Below are positions 1-9,285 of a DNA stretch of 64,000 nt, piece after piece; the first letter of the stretch is position 1, and the number at the start of each line of letters is the position of its first letter. A program made the translations under genes and the position numbers. The stretch lies in contig CAKSBH010000006.1 of the NCBI GenBank assembly GCA_934438175.1, forward strand, positions 1 through 64,000, read 5' to 3'. The stretch is from an uncultured Eubacteriales bacterium (lineage in GTDB: Bacteria; Bacillota; Clostridia; Oscillospirales; UBA644). The notes below the pieces were generated by a model. That model was given only the letters and a program-made list of their open reading frames with translations, was not told where the DNA came from and ran no database searches.

Positions 1-54
1 TCAGGTTCTAGTGAAAGCAATTTCATGGAGGTTCAAGTCCTCTTACCCGCACCA
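1..54 (+). tRNA. tRNA-Leu(CAG), 3' part only
   Basis: The window opens inside the anticodon loop. Visible parts are the loop T-CAG-G-T, a long variable arm (TAGTGAAAGCAATTTCATG), a T arm GAGG-TTCAAGT-CCTC, an acceptor strand ending TTACCCGC and an encoded ACCA end. The long variable arm marks a class II tRNA, and CAG in the loop points to leucine. The 5' half lies outside the window, so the anticodon assignment rests on loop position only. Confidence 0.85.
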
Positions 55-55
55 T

Positions 56-101
56 ATCGAGTATTCATAAGGGATTTGGCTTTATGAATACTCGATTTTT
101 T
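56..101 (+). terminator. Terminator after tRNA-Leu
   Basis: A perfect 15-bp stem (ATCGAGTATTCATAA with its complement, loop GGGATTTGGCT) is followed by six T residues. It directly follows the tRNA CCA end. Confidence 0.9.
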
Positions 102-122
102 ATCTTGATACGGTTTTATAAT

Positions 123-155
123 AAAGAAGAGCAGGTTTTTCGCCTGCTCTTCTTT
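123..155 (-). terminator. Terminator of the lipoprotein gene
   Basis: A perfect 13-bp stem (AAAGAAGAGCAGG with its complement) has a 7-nt loop and lies about 50 bp past the lipoprotein stop. On the minus strand it runs into TTTATTATAAAA. It could work in both directions. Confidence 0.7.
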
Positions 156-204
156 GTTATGTTGTTTTCGGCTTTATGAGGGATCCGGCGGCAGCGTTCC
201 GCGC

Positions 205-795
205 TTACTGGGCCTCGGAAACGATAACGGCCATGCTCAGCCGGGAGGATTCGGCACCGGCCGTGCCTGCCGCGCAATACAGCACAAGGGCAACGGTGAC
301 GGATTGATTGGCTTCAAGCGTGTCTGAAAAAACATATCCGGAATCCAGCGGGTTTGCTTCGATGATGTTCCGGACTGCGGCACCCAGCGTTTCGTACGCA
401 TCCTGAACGGGAGCGATGTATCCGAACTCCGCGCTTCCCGCCGTCCCTTCGGTCATGGTCAGCTTCAGCTGATAATTGATCGGGGTCGTCTCGTGGTTTT
501 CGATGTTGAAATATACGATTTTTCCGCTGTTGGACGGGATTTCGCGGATCTCTTCGAAGGGCTCGTCCGCTGTTTTCGGAACCGTCCAGTTCGTATTGTC
601 AAAGGAATATCGGACTTCTGCCTGAGGTCCCTTTTTTTCCGTCTGCCCGGGTTGTTCGGATTGGTCCGATTGTGCCGACGATCCGGTTGTTTCGTCCGGT
701 TTTTTGGAGGAAGTGCAGGCGGCCGAGCACAGAATCAGAATCAGGCACAGCACGGCGGCTGCCGATTTTACAAAAATACCTGGTGTCGTTTTCAC
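205..795 (-). CDS. Hypothetical secreted lipoprotein (196 aa)
   Basis: A type II signal peptide is visible: basic start, hydrophobic core, then SAAC lipobox with the lipidated Cys near residue 27. Next come a Ser/Thr/Gln-rich linker (about 28-60) and a beta-rich domain to residue 196 (starting around RYSFDNTNWTVP). The start is GTG at 793-795, chosen because AAAGGAG lies 8 bases before it on the minus strand and the upstream ATG is in another frame. A perfect TTGACA-17-TATAAT promoter lies 50 bp upstream and a terminator follows, so this is a single-gene unit. The exported domain is not recognised; it could be a surface binding or sensor protein. Confidence 0.8.
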   Translation of the reverse strand: MKTTPGIFVKSAAAVLCLILILCSAACTSSKKPDETTGSSAQSDQSEQPGQTEKKGPQAEVRYSFDNTNWTVPKTADEPFEEIREIPSNSGKIVYFNIENHETTPINYQLKLTMTEGTAGSAEFGYIAPVQDAYETLGAAVRNIIEANPLDSGYVFSDTLEANQSVTVALVLYCAAGTAGAESSRLSMAVIVSEAQ

Positions 796-846
796 CGATT
801 TGATCTCCTTTATCCATGGGTTGATTTTACAACCGTATTTTTGTAC

Positions 847-875
847 ATTATATCTTTATTTTTCTGCTTTGTCAA
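847..875 (-). promoter_or_regulatory. Promoter of the lipoprotein gene
   Basis: On the minus strand TTGACA, a 17-bp spacer and TATAAT. This is a full consensus vegetative promoter. No gene is seen between it and about 1050 on either strand. Confidence 0.85.
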
Positions 876-1049
876 TAGATTTGTTTTGTATACAGAATCC
901 AACATCAGAACAGCGCCGCCCGGCTGCAAACGGGATTCGTTCGGTCGCCTGACGGTGGCGCTGCTTCCCGATGCCCGTCAACACGTTTTTTCTTCTTGCT
1001 TCCGATCGCTTCGCCGGTTTTTGGCGGCAAAGAAACCGGAGAGGGGGCG

Positions 1050-2038
1050 CTGTGCTTTCTTGCCGTGCCGACGCAGATGCTGCAGGTTTTCACCTCCGAT
1101 GCGCGGGTGATTGAGATCGGCAGGATCGGCTTCCGGTTTGTGGGAATCCGTTTTCTTCCGATGGTCGCGTCCCTGATCTTCCCCGTGTTCTTCCAGGCAA
1201 TCGGTGCCACGCTCAAAAGCCCGGCTCTGACCGTGATCCGGACCGTTGTGCTGTTTGTTCCTCTGGGATATGTCTTTTCGCGGTTCGGGCTGAACTGGTT
1301 CTGGCTGACCTTTCCCGTCACGGAGGTGCTGACCGGTGCGGTGGGCGGCATTTTTTACCGGCAGTTTCTGCGGAATGCGGATGCCCGCACGGCGGATTCC
1401 CTGCTGCCGGATGACGGAGCCGCGGTTGCGCTGAAGCCCTCGGAGCCGGGCGTTCTGCTGACGATTGCCCGGGAGCACGGCTCGTCCGGCAAGCAGATCG
1501 GGCGGCTGGTGGCGCAGAAGCTGGGAATTCCGTTTTATTATAAGGAAATGGTGGCGCTTGCCGCGCGGGAAAACGGGCTGGACCGGGAGTTTATCTCCGG
1601 AATTCACAAAAACGCGCCGGATGCGCTGCGGGAGCTGTGTCTGAGCTCTCACGCGGTTCCGCGTGCCGTCGCCGCGCAGGACCGGATCATCCGCCGGATT
1701 GCCGACAACGGCTCCTGTGTTCTGGTGGGAAGAGCCGCCGATTCGGTGCTTCGGGGCCGTGAGAATCTGGTGCGCGTGTTTGTCCGTGCGCCGCTTGCGT
1801 ACCGGATTGCGCGGGTGATGGAGGTGTATGGGGATACGCCGCGGGAGGCAAAGCGCAACATCCGCCGCTCGACCGGGCAAGAGCGTCCTATTACCGGCAC
1901 ATCTCGGGAAAGCGCTGGGGAGATCCGAAAAACTACGAGCTGGTGGTGGATTCCTCGGTGGGGGTGGAGAAGGCGGCAGAGGAGATTCTGGAGTTTCTCG
2001 CTTCCCACGGCCGGGAGAAGCCGTCGGAAACGACGTGA
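1050..2038 (+). pseudogene. Truncated, frameshifted MATE-cytidylate-kinase-like fusion
   Basis: The reading frame begins abruptly in the last membrane segments of a MATE-family efflux protein (LQVFTSDARVIEIG, then three hydrophobic stretches up to about 1370). It continues into a complete cytidylate-kinase-like domain starting TIAREHGSSGKQIGRLVAQK, with GRAADSVLRG and VRAPLAYRIARV typical of that family. After NIRR near 1870 the frame breaks: the next frame reads DRARASYYRHISGKRWGDP and runs to TGA at 2036-2038, so one base is missing around 1870-1873. The transporter N-terminus is absent and no start or ribosome site is visible. MATE plus cytidylate-kinase-like fusions occur in gut Firmicutes, from general knowledge. 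A sequencing error could explain the frameshift but not the missing N-terminus. Confidence 0.8.
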
Positions 2039-2066
2039 CGGCACGTCTTCGCGCCGGAAAAGCAAC

Positions 2067-2120
2067 AAAAAAGCCGGAGGTTCCCAACCCGGAGAGGGTT
2101 CGGTGCTTCCGGCTTCTGTT
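2067..2120 (-). terminator. Two-way terminator between the pseudogene and the LexA stub
   Basis: The stem AAGCCGGA/TCCGGCTT (2071-2078 with 2108-2115) has an inner stem AACCC/GGGTT. The minus strand runs into six T residues, and the plus strand into CTGTTTTG. Confidence 0.7.
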
Positions 2121-2130
2121 TTGAAAAAAA

Positions 2131-2365
2131 TCAGCGGACCGCGGAAAGAAAGGCAACGGCGACTCCGAGCAGGCGGACATCCTCGCCGGTGCAGAAAATG
2201 GGCTTGTAGGCGGGGTTTTCGGGCTGAAGAACAAGCCCGTTTCCGGTTTTGTACACCCGCTTGAGCGTGGCTTCGTCGCCGATGAGCACGGCGGCAATCC
2301 GTCCGTCCTCCACATCGTCGCAGCGGCGGATGAAGACCACATCCCCGTCGTGGATGCGGGCGCAT
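2131..2365 (-). pseudogene. C-terminal stub of a LexA/S24-type repressor
   Basis: The minus frame carries RIHDGDVVFIRRCDDVEDG, then AAVLIGDEATLKRVYK and LQPENPAYKPI to a TGA at 2131. This matches the S24 peptidase domain of LexA/CI-like repressors, including the catalytic Lys of ATLKR. The DNA-binding half and the catalytic Ser region are missing. At about 2366 the frame runs into unrelated sequence that belongs to a plus-strand phage fragment, so a deletion junction lies there. It was probably the repressor of the prophage whose late genes follow, but a host lexA copy is possible. Confidence 0.75.
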
Positions 2366-2620
2366 TTTCACGCGCCTGCCGTTCCGCAGACGCTGTTTTC
2401 GGGCACGTCGTGGAGCGAGCTTTCCGAAAAGGACTGCCCCGACGGCGCGGAAACGTACAATCTGTATCTTCTCACGGCAGCCGAGCGCACCCGTCTGCTT
2501 CTCCGCACCCGGAACCGTCTGACCGACGGCAGCACCGAATTTCTGTTTTCCGACGGAAAGATCCGGCTGGTCGTCAACGGCACGGGCGGGGAGATCACGG
2601 GGCTGTATGCCCTGCTGTGA
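2366..2620 (+). pseudogene. 5'-truncated phage structural gene fragment
   Basis: The open frame ends at TGA 2618-2620 and reads meaningfully only from about 2366 (ETYNLYLLTAAERTRLLLR and FSDGKIRLVVNGTGGEITG). It has no start codon or ribosome site on this side of the junction with the LexA stub. It sits directly upstream of phage late genes on the same strand, so it is probably the tail end of a virion gene. The family is not recognised. Confidence 0.5.
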
Positions 2621-2640
2621 GCGAAAGGAGAACATCGTTG

Positions 2641-3258
2641 ATGAATACACCGAAACGGAATACGTCCTATGAGAAGCAGCTGGAGCAGGCACTGCGCGAG
2701 CTGCGCGACCGGACGTTTTCTTACAATCCCGCCGAGGATCCTCTGGCACGGGAGGCACGCCGGACGGCGGTGATGGAGGGACGCGCGGCGGCAAAGGATA
2801 CGGCGGCACGTCTTTCGGCACGCACGGGCGGCTATGCCAACTCGTATGCCGCCACGGCAGCGACCGGTGCGTATCTGGCATCGCTTCAGACCCTGCAGGA
2901 GCGTCTGCCGGATCTGGTCAAACTGGCAAAAAGCGTGTACGACAGCCGCACAAAGGAACTGACCGATCGGGTTTCCGCCCTGCAGAAGGCGTCGGAGCAG
3001 GCATACCGCAACTGGCGTGCCGAGGTGCAGGACGCACAGACGAAGGCGGCGGCGGAGACCCCCGCAGCGGACGCCGCGGAGGAAAAAACGTCCGCGGACG
3101 GCGAACGGCTTCTGCGTGCCCTGCTGCAGGGAAAAACGGAGGAGGCGCGCAAGGTGCTGAAACTGCTTCTGTCCAAGGGCATTTCCCAAAAGCTTTCCGC
3201 CGTGTACCGCGAGGGCGTGCAGAAACTGAAAAAACAGCAGAGCGGACGTGCGGATTGA
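2641..3258 (+). CDS. Phage virion-associated protein (205 aa)
   Basis: The start ATG follows AAAGGAG at normal spacing, 20 bases after the stop of the fragment upstream. The N-terminal part (FSYNPAEDPLAREAR, then ARTGGYANSYAATAATGAY) resembles the repeat unit of long tail-associated proteins in Firmicutes prophages, in which a TGGYGNSYA motif recurs. Here only one unit is present, followed by a helical, Ala/Glu/Lys-rich C-terminus (about 130-205) that looks like coiled coil. It is much shorter than the usual family members and may itself be a decay product. It lies in a cassette with a small membrane protein and a holin-amidase. Confidence 0.65.
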   Translation: MNTPKRNTSYEKQLEQALRELRDRTFSYNPAEDPLAREARRTAVMEGRAAAKDTAARLSARTGGYANSYAATAATGAYLASLQTLQERLPDLVKLAKSVYDSRTKELTDRVSALQKASEQAYRNWRAEVQDAQTKAAAETPAADAAEEKTSADGERLLRALLQGKTEEARKVLKLLLSKGISQKLSAVYREGVQKLKKQQSGRAD

Positions 3259-3282
3259 CGTCCGGGAAGGGGAGAACATACG

Positions 3283-3591
3283 ATGGAACAGCGGATTCTG
3301 AGCTGGCTGGTTCCGTTTCTGTGCGGAACGGTTCTGTCGGCGGCGGGAACGGCGGTGACGCTTGTTTTTGCCGTCCGTTCCGGGCTGCGATGCCTGCTGC
3401 GGGCAGAAATCATCCGCAGTCACGAAAAATATACGGCGCGCGGCTTCTGTCCCATTTATGCCAAGGAAGCCCTCAAACGCGCCTATCGGTCGTATCACAC
3501 ACTGGGCGGCAACGACGTGGCAACCGAGCTGTACCATGCCGTTCTCACGCTGCCCAGTGTGCCGAAAGAGAAAGGAAGCGATAAACCATGA
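3283..3591 (+). CDS. Small phage membrane protein of the lysis region (102 aa)
   Basis: One hydrophobic segment (about residues 8-30) is followed by a soluble helical part containing GFCPIYAKEALKRAYRSYH and GGNDVATELYHAV. Small proteins of this type lie just before the holin and endolysin in Firmicutes prophages. The start ATG has GGGGAG upstream. Its last codons overlap the next gene by 4 bases (ATGA at 3588), so translation is probably coupled. Whether it acts in lysis is inferred from position only. Confidence 0.65.
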   Translation: MEQRILSWLVPFLCGTVLSAAGTAVTLVFAVRSGLRCLLRAEIIRSHEKYTARGFCPIYAKEALKRAYRSYHTLGGNDVATELYHAVLTLPSVPKEKGSDKP

Positions 3592-4502
3592 CAAAAGAAA
3601 CCCTGATCGCCACGCTTCTTGCCCTGCTGGCGTTTGTCAACCAGGTTCTCACCATGCTGGGCAAGAGCCCGCTGCCGTTTGAGAACGAAGCGGTGACGCA
3701 GGCGGTCACCGGGCTGTTCACGTTTGTCAGCATGGCGTATGCCTGGTGGCACAACAATTCCATGACCAAGGCGGCGCAGAAGGCGGATCTGGTGAAGGAC
3801 GCCATCAAAAAAGGCGAGATCCCGCCGGAAAAGGTGGATGAGATCCTCACCGGGGAGGATCCCGAGGAAGCCCCGCATCTGCTGGAATGTATGGCGACGC
3901 AGAACCGCTGCTACAAAGCCACGGCACTGTGGCACACCAACGCCTACACCTCCACCCGTCCCGTCGGCATCGTGGTGCACGACGACGGCACCTCAAACCC
4001 GTGGCTCAAGCGCTACGTCCAGCCGTCCGACGATGACCCGAACCGGGACGAACTGCTGAAAAAACTGGGAAAAAACCGTTACGGCAATTCGTGGAACCGG
4101 GACGATCCGGAACTGAAGAAATGCGCCCACGCGTTTGTCGGCTGCCTGGCCGACGGAACGGTGGCAACGGTGCAGACGCTGCCGTGGAACTTCCCGTGCT
4201 GGCTGTCCGGCTCCGGCAAAAACGGCTCGTACAACGGCGACCCTACGGCGCACATCCAGTTTGAGATCTGCCGCGGCGACAAGAATGACCGCGGCTATTT
4301 CGAGCGCGCCGTCCGGACGGAGGCGGTTGCCCTGTGCGCGTATCTCTGCCGTCAGTTCGGGCTTTCCGCCGATTCCGTCTGCGACCACAGCGAAGCGCAC
4401 GACCGCGGCTATGCCACAAACCACGGCGACATCTCCGAATGGCTTGCCATCCACGGCTATACCATGGACGATTTCCGCTCGTGGGTTGCCGAAAAAATCT
4501 GA
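3588..4502 (+). CDS. Holin-endolysin fusion: SPP1-type holin plus amidase (304 aa)
   Basis: Residues 1-90 look like an SPP1-family holin, with two hydrophobic helices (about 3-24 and 38-54), then YAWWHNNSMTKAAQKAD and a charged tail. From about residue 102 (MATQNRCYKA) the protein is a zinc N-acetylmuramoyl-L-alanine amidase. It shows GIVVHDDG with H131, AHIQFEICRGD with H222, and the conserved VCDHSEAHDRGYATNHGDI. These two parts are normally separate genes; here one uninterrupted frame joins them. An internal ATG at 3891 could still give a free amidase, though the site before it is weak. In the usual amidase the motif is VVHSTG, so DDG is a variant. A terminator follows directly. Confidence 0.8.
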   Translation: MTKETLIATLLALLAFVNQVLTMLGKSPLPFENEAVTQAVTGLFTFVSMAYAWWHNNSMTKAAQKADLVKDAIKKGEIPPEKVDEILTGEDPEEAPHLLECMATQNRCYKATALWHTNAYTSTRPVGIVVHDDGTSNPWLKRYVQPSDDDPNRDELLKKLGKNRYGNSWNRDDPELKKCAHAFVGCLADGTVATVQTLPWNFPCWLSGSGKNGSYNGDPTAHIQFEICRGDKNDRGYFERAVRTEAVALCAYLCRQFGLSADSVCDHSEAHDRGYATNHGDISEWLAIHGYTMDDFRSWVAEKI

Positions 4503-4516
4503 AACGGGCAAAAAAG

Positions 4517-4549
4517 ATCCCCCTGCCGAAGCAGGGGGATTTCTTTTTC
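4517..4549 (+). terminator. Terminator shared by phage lysis genes and clpC
   Basis: A perfect stem ATCCCCCTGC with its complement has a CGAA loop, then TTTCTTTTT on the plus strand. The minus side has AAAAAAG before the stem, so it can also end clpC transcripts. Confidence 0.85.
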
Positions 4550-4552
4550 TGT

Positions 4553-7051
<2,499 letters not shown>

Positions 7052-7096
7052 AAAGGGTCCCTCCCTGATTCGTTTTATTCTTTCCGTTTTTTACGG

Positions 7097-8074
7097 TTAT
7101 TTCAGTTTTTCACGCACCAGTTCGGCGCGTTTGATATCACGCTGGCGGATTTCCATTCCCTCGCCGCCGCCCAGCATCAGCGAATACGGCTGAACCCGGA
7201 TAAACAGTTTGTCAATCACATCCGTGCTCAGCGGAATCTTCCCGGCTTCCGCGCCGAGACGCACGTCGGAAATCAGTCCGGCAAATTCCTTGGAGGACAG
7301 AAGCCGCGCCTCCTTCAGCACGCCGTAACTGCGGAACACCCGGTCTTCGATGGTGATGTTTTCCATCATCTTGTTGCGCAGCATCTCTTCGTTTTCACAG
7401 ATCTGCCGCACCACCTCGCTTAGACGCTCCACCGTATCCTGCTCGGAGATGCCCAGCGACACCTGGTTGGATACCTGATAGAAGCATCCGTCCGCGCGGG
7501 AGCCCTCGCCGTACAGACCGCGTACCGTCAGCCCCACCTGCGACACCGTGTTGACGATCTTCTGAATCAGACCGCTTTCGGTCAGTGCCGGCAGATGCAT
7601 CATCACCGACGCCCGCAGTCCGGTTCCCAGATTCGTGGGGCAGTGGGTGAGATAGCCCAGTGTGTCGGAAAAGGCGAACGTCAGCTTCTCGTCCAGCTCA
7701 TCGTCCAGACGGTTGGCTTTTTCGTACAGCTCCCGCAGCGAGTCGCCGTCGCCGAGAACCTGAATCCGCAGATGGTCTTCCTCGTTAATCATGATGGAGA
7801 TGTTGTTTTTGCGGTCCAGCAGAAGTCCTTCGCCTTCCCGCTCGGAGCAGAAATCCACGCTGATGAGGTGTTCCTCCACCATCGAGCCCGCCTGGATTGC
7901 CGTAAGGTTTTCCATGTCCAGGTAATCAAACCGGTAGCCCGGCAGCGACATCGCCGCCTCCTTCACCCGGCGGCACACGTCCTTTTTCTGCTCTGCCGTC
8001 ATACGTCCCGGAAACGGGATGCCCCGCAGGTTGCGGGCAAGACGGATTCTTGCCGACATCACATTGCTCTGCAT
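7097..8074 (-). CDS. mcsB: McsB protein-arginine kinase (325 aa)
   Basis: Phosphorylates arginine residues to tag proteins for ClpCP and to inactivate the repressor CtsR. The sequence has the guanidino-kinase signature: SARIRLARNLRGIPFP near the N-terminus, ISIMINEEDHLRIQ, and THCPTNLGTGLRAS around the ATP site. The length is slightly shorter than Bacillus McsB (about 360). It starts 5 bp after the mcsA stop, consistent with translational coupling in the CtsR-controlled operon. Confidence 0.96.
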   Translation of the reverse strand: MQSNVMSARIRLARNLRGIPFPGRMTAEQKKDVCRRVKEAAMSLPGYRFDYLDMENLTAIQAGSMVEEHLISVDFCSEREGEGLLLDRKNNISIMINEEDHLRIQVLGDGDSLRELYEKANRLDDELDEKLTFAFSDTLGYLTHCPTNLGTGLRASVMMHLPALTESGLIQKIVNTVSQVGLTVRGLYGEGSRADGCFYQVSNQVSLGISEQDTVERLSEVVRQICENEEMLRNKMMENITIEDRVFRSYGVLKEARLLSSKEFAGLISDVRLGAEAGKIPLSTDVIDKLFIRVQPYSLMLGGGEGMEIRQRDIKRAELVREKLK

Positions 8075-8079
8075 GGTCC

Positions 8080-8562
8080 TTACGCCTCCTTCTGTTTGGC
8101 TTCCTGTTCCTTGATGCGGTCTCTCAGAACGGCTGCCTGCTCAAAATCTTCGTTTTCAACGGCGCGGGCAAGGTCCGCGCGCAGGGTCTCCAGTTCGGAT
8201 TTCTTCGTGCCGGAGAACGAGAAGGGAATCTTGCCGGCGTGCTTCTTGCCGCCGTGCATCCGGTGCAGAGCGGGCTTCAGCTGCTTGGCAAACACGTCGT
8301 AGCAGTGATCGCAGCCGACCTTTCCGGTTTGCAGAATCTCCCGGAACGGCATGCCGCAGTTCGGGCACCGCACCTCCTCCAGCTCGTGCGAGCCGGACAG
8401 AAACGTGGGAAGAAAACTGTCAAAGCCGAACATCGGCACCGACGTGTCCAGCCCCAGCTTGGCGGCACAGTCGGAACAGAGAAAAATCTCACTGGTCTTC
8501 CCGTTTACAGTCTGTTTGAAATACGTGGTAGCAACATTCTTTTTGCAGTTTTCGCAAAGCAT
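8080..8562 (-). CDS. mcsA: McsA, zinc-binding activator of McsB (160 aa)
   Basis: Four CxxC motifs (CENC, CSDC, CPNC, CDHC) form the zinc-binding part. The C-terminal 45 residues carry a UVR motif (NEDFEQAAVLRDRIKEQE) that contacts ClpC. This is the normal McsA layout and length. The ATG has AGGAGGGA a few bases upstream. It is the second gene of the ctsR operon. Confidence 0.95.
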   Translation of the reverse strand: MLCENCKKNVATTYFKQTVNGKTSEIFLCSDCAAKLGLDTSVPMFGFDSFLPTFLSGSHELEEVRCPNCGMPFREILQTGKVGCDHCYDVFAKQLKPALHRMHGGKKHAGKIPFSFSGTKKSELETLRADLARAVENEDFEQAAVLRDRIKEQEAKQKEA

Positions 8563-8575
8563 AACAAATCCCTCC

Positions 8576-9028
8576 TTATCGGATTGACAACAACATATTC
8601 TTCAGAATTTTTGCCCGTACCCCGTCCCGGTTCTTTTCGGAAACGGCGCCGAGCGACGCATCGGATACGGCTGCCCGCATCAGAAGCGCTTCCCGGGCGG
8701 ACAACAGCCCGGCTTCCGCGAGATTCCGCACAAACAGCATGGCGTCAAACTGGTTCAGCTCCTTGCCGATGGCGTTGACCACGTGCATGATCCTCGCATC
8801 ACCGTCCGTGTAGGTCACACGGTGAATCCGGATGCATCCGCCGCCGCCCCGGTGGCTCTCAATGATATACCCGTGCTCCGGTGAGAACCGGGAGGTAATC
8901 ACATAGTTGATTTGACTGGGCACCACGTTGAACCGCTGGGCAAGCTCGTTCCGCCGCAGCTCCACGCTGCCGTCGGACTCATCCAGAAGATCCGAGATAA
9001 ACGCACTGATCAGGTCACTGGTCTTCAC
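8576..9028 (-). CDS. ctsR: CtsR, class III heat-shock repressor (150 aa)
   Basis: Represses its own operon by binding the CtsR box in the leader. The protein begins KTSDLISAFISDLLDE, has the winged-helix part with ELRRNELAQRFNVVPSQINY, and the glycine-rich wing HRGGGGCIRI that senses heat in Bacillus CtsR. I chose GTG at 9026-9028 because AGAGG lies about 9 bases upstream and the protein then matches the family length; an upstream in-frame ATG would start before the promoter and operator. It is the first gene of the operon. Confidence 0.95.
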   Translation of the reverse strand: MKTSDLISAFISDLLDESDGSVELRRNELAQRFNVVPSQINYVITSRFSPEHGYIIESHRGGGGCIRIHRVTYTDGDARIMHVVNAIGKELNQFDAMLFVRNLAEAGLLSAREALLMRAAVSDASLGAVSEKNRDGVRAKILKNMLLSIR

Positions 9029-9049
9029 GAAGATCGCCTCTTTTCTGAT

Positions 9050-9066
9050 TTTGACTTTCTTTGACC
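9050..9066 (-). promoter_or_regulatory. CtsR operator, perfect match
   Basis: On the minus strand GGTCAAAGAAAGTCAAA, matching the known consensus RGTCAAANANRGTCAAA at every fixed position. It lies between the promoter and the ctsR start, in the 5' untranslated leader. Confidence 0.93.
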
Positions 9067-9077
9067 TTTGTGCCGTC

Positions 9078-9107
9078 ATTATAGCATGCCGGCTCTTTTT
9101 TTGCAAA
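9078..9107 (-). promoter_or_regulatory. Promoter of the ctsR operon
   Basis: On the minus strand TTTGCA, an 18-bp spacer and TATAAT, with TGC before the -10 box (extended -10). The CtsR box lies just downstream. Confidence 0.75.
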
Positions 9108-9116
9108 CGGCGCAAA

Positions 9117-9133
9117 GGTCAGAAAAAGTCAGA
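9117..9133 (+). promoter_or_regulatory. Second, degenerate CtsR-like box
   Basis: The plus strand reads GGTCAGAAAAAGTCAGA, two mismatches from the CtsR consensus and in the opposite orientation to the main operator. It lies just upstream of the -35 box of the ctsR promoter. Confidence 0.45.
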
Positions 9134-9216
9134 AATGCGCGCGGAGTCGGGTTTTTGCTTCTGTTTTCTTCGATTTTCTTTGTTTTTCTTGATTTTTCGT
9201 ATTTTTTGAATTCCGG

Positions 9217-9245
9217 TTGCTTTTCGCAAAAGAATATGCTATACT
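9217..9245 (+). promoter_or_regulatory. Promoter of the GH78-like gene
   Basis: TTGCTT, a 17-bp spacer and TATACT, with TGC before the -10 box. It is 41 bp upstream of the start codon. Confidence 0.75.
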
Positions 9246-9285
9246 GAATATCAAATATGAAACGATAAAAAAGGAGTTTCCTGCC

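Noticed and set aside
1..54. tRNA-Leu as attachment site of the prophage remnant
   Set aside because: A second copy of the tRNA 3' end was not seen near 4500, and the lipoprotein gene with its own promoter lies between.
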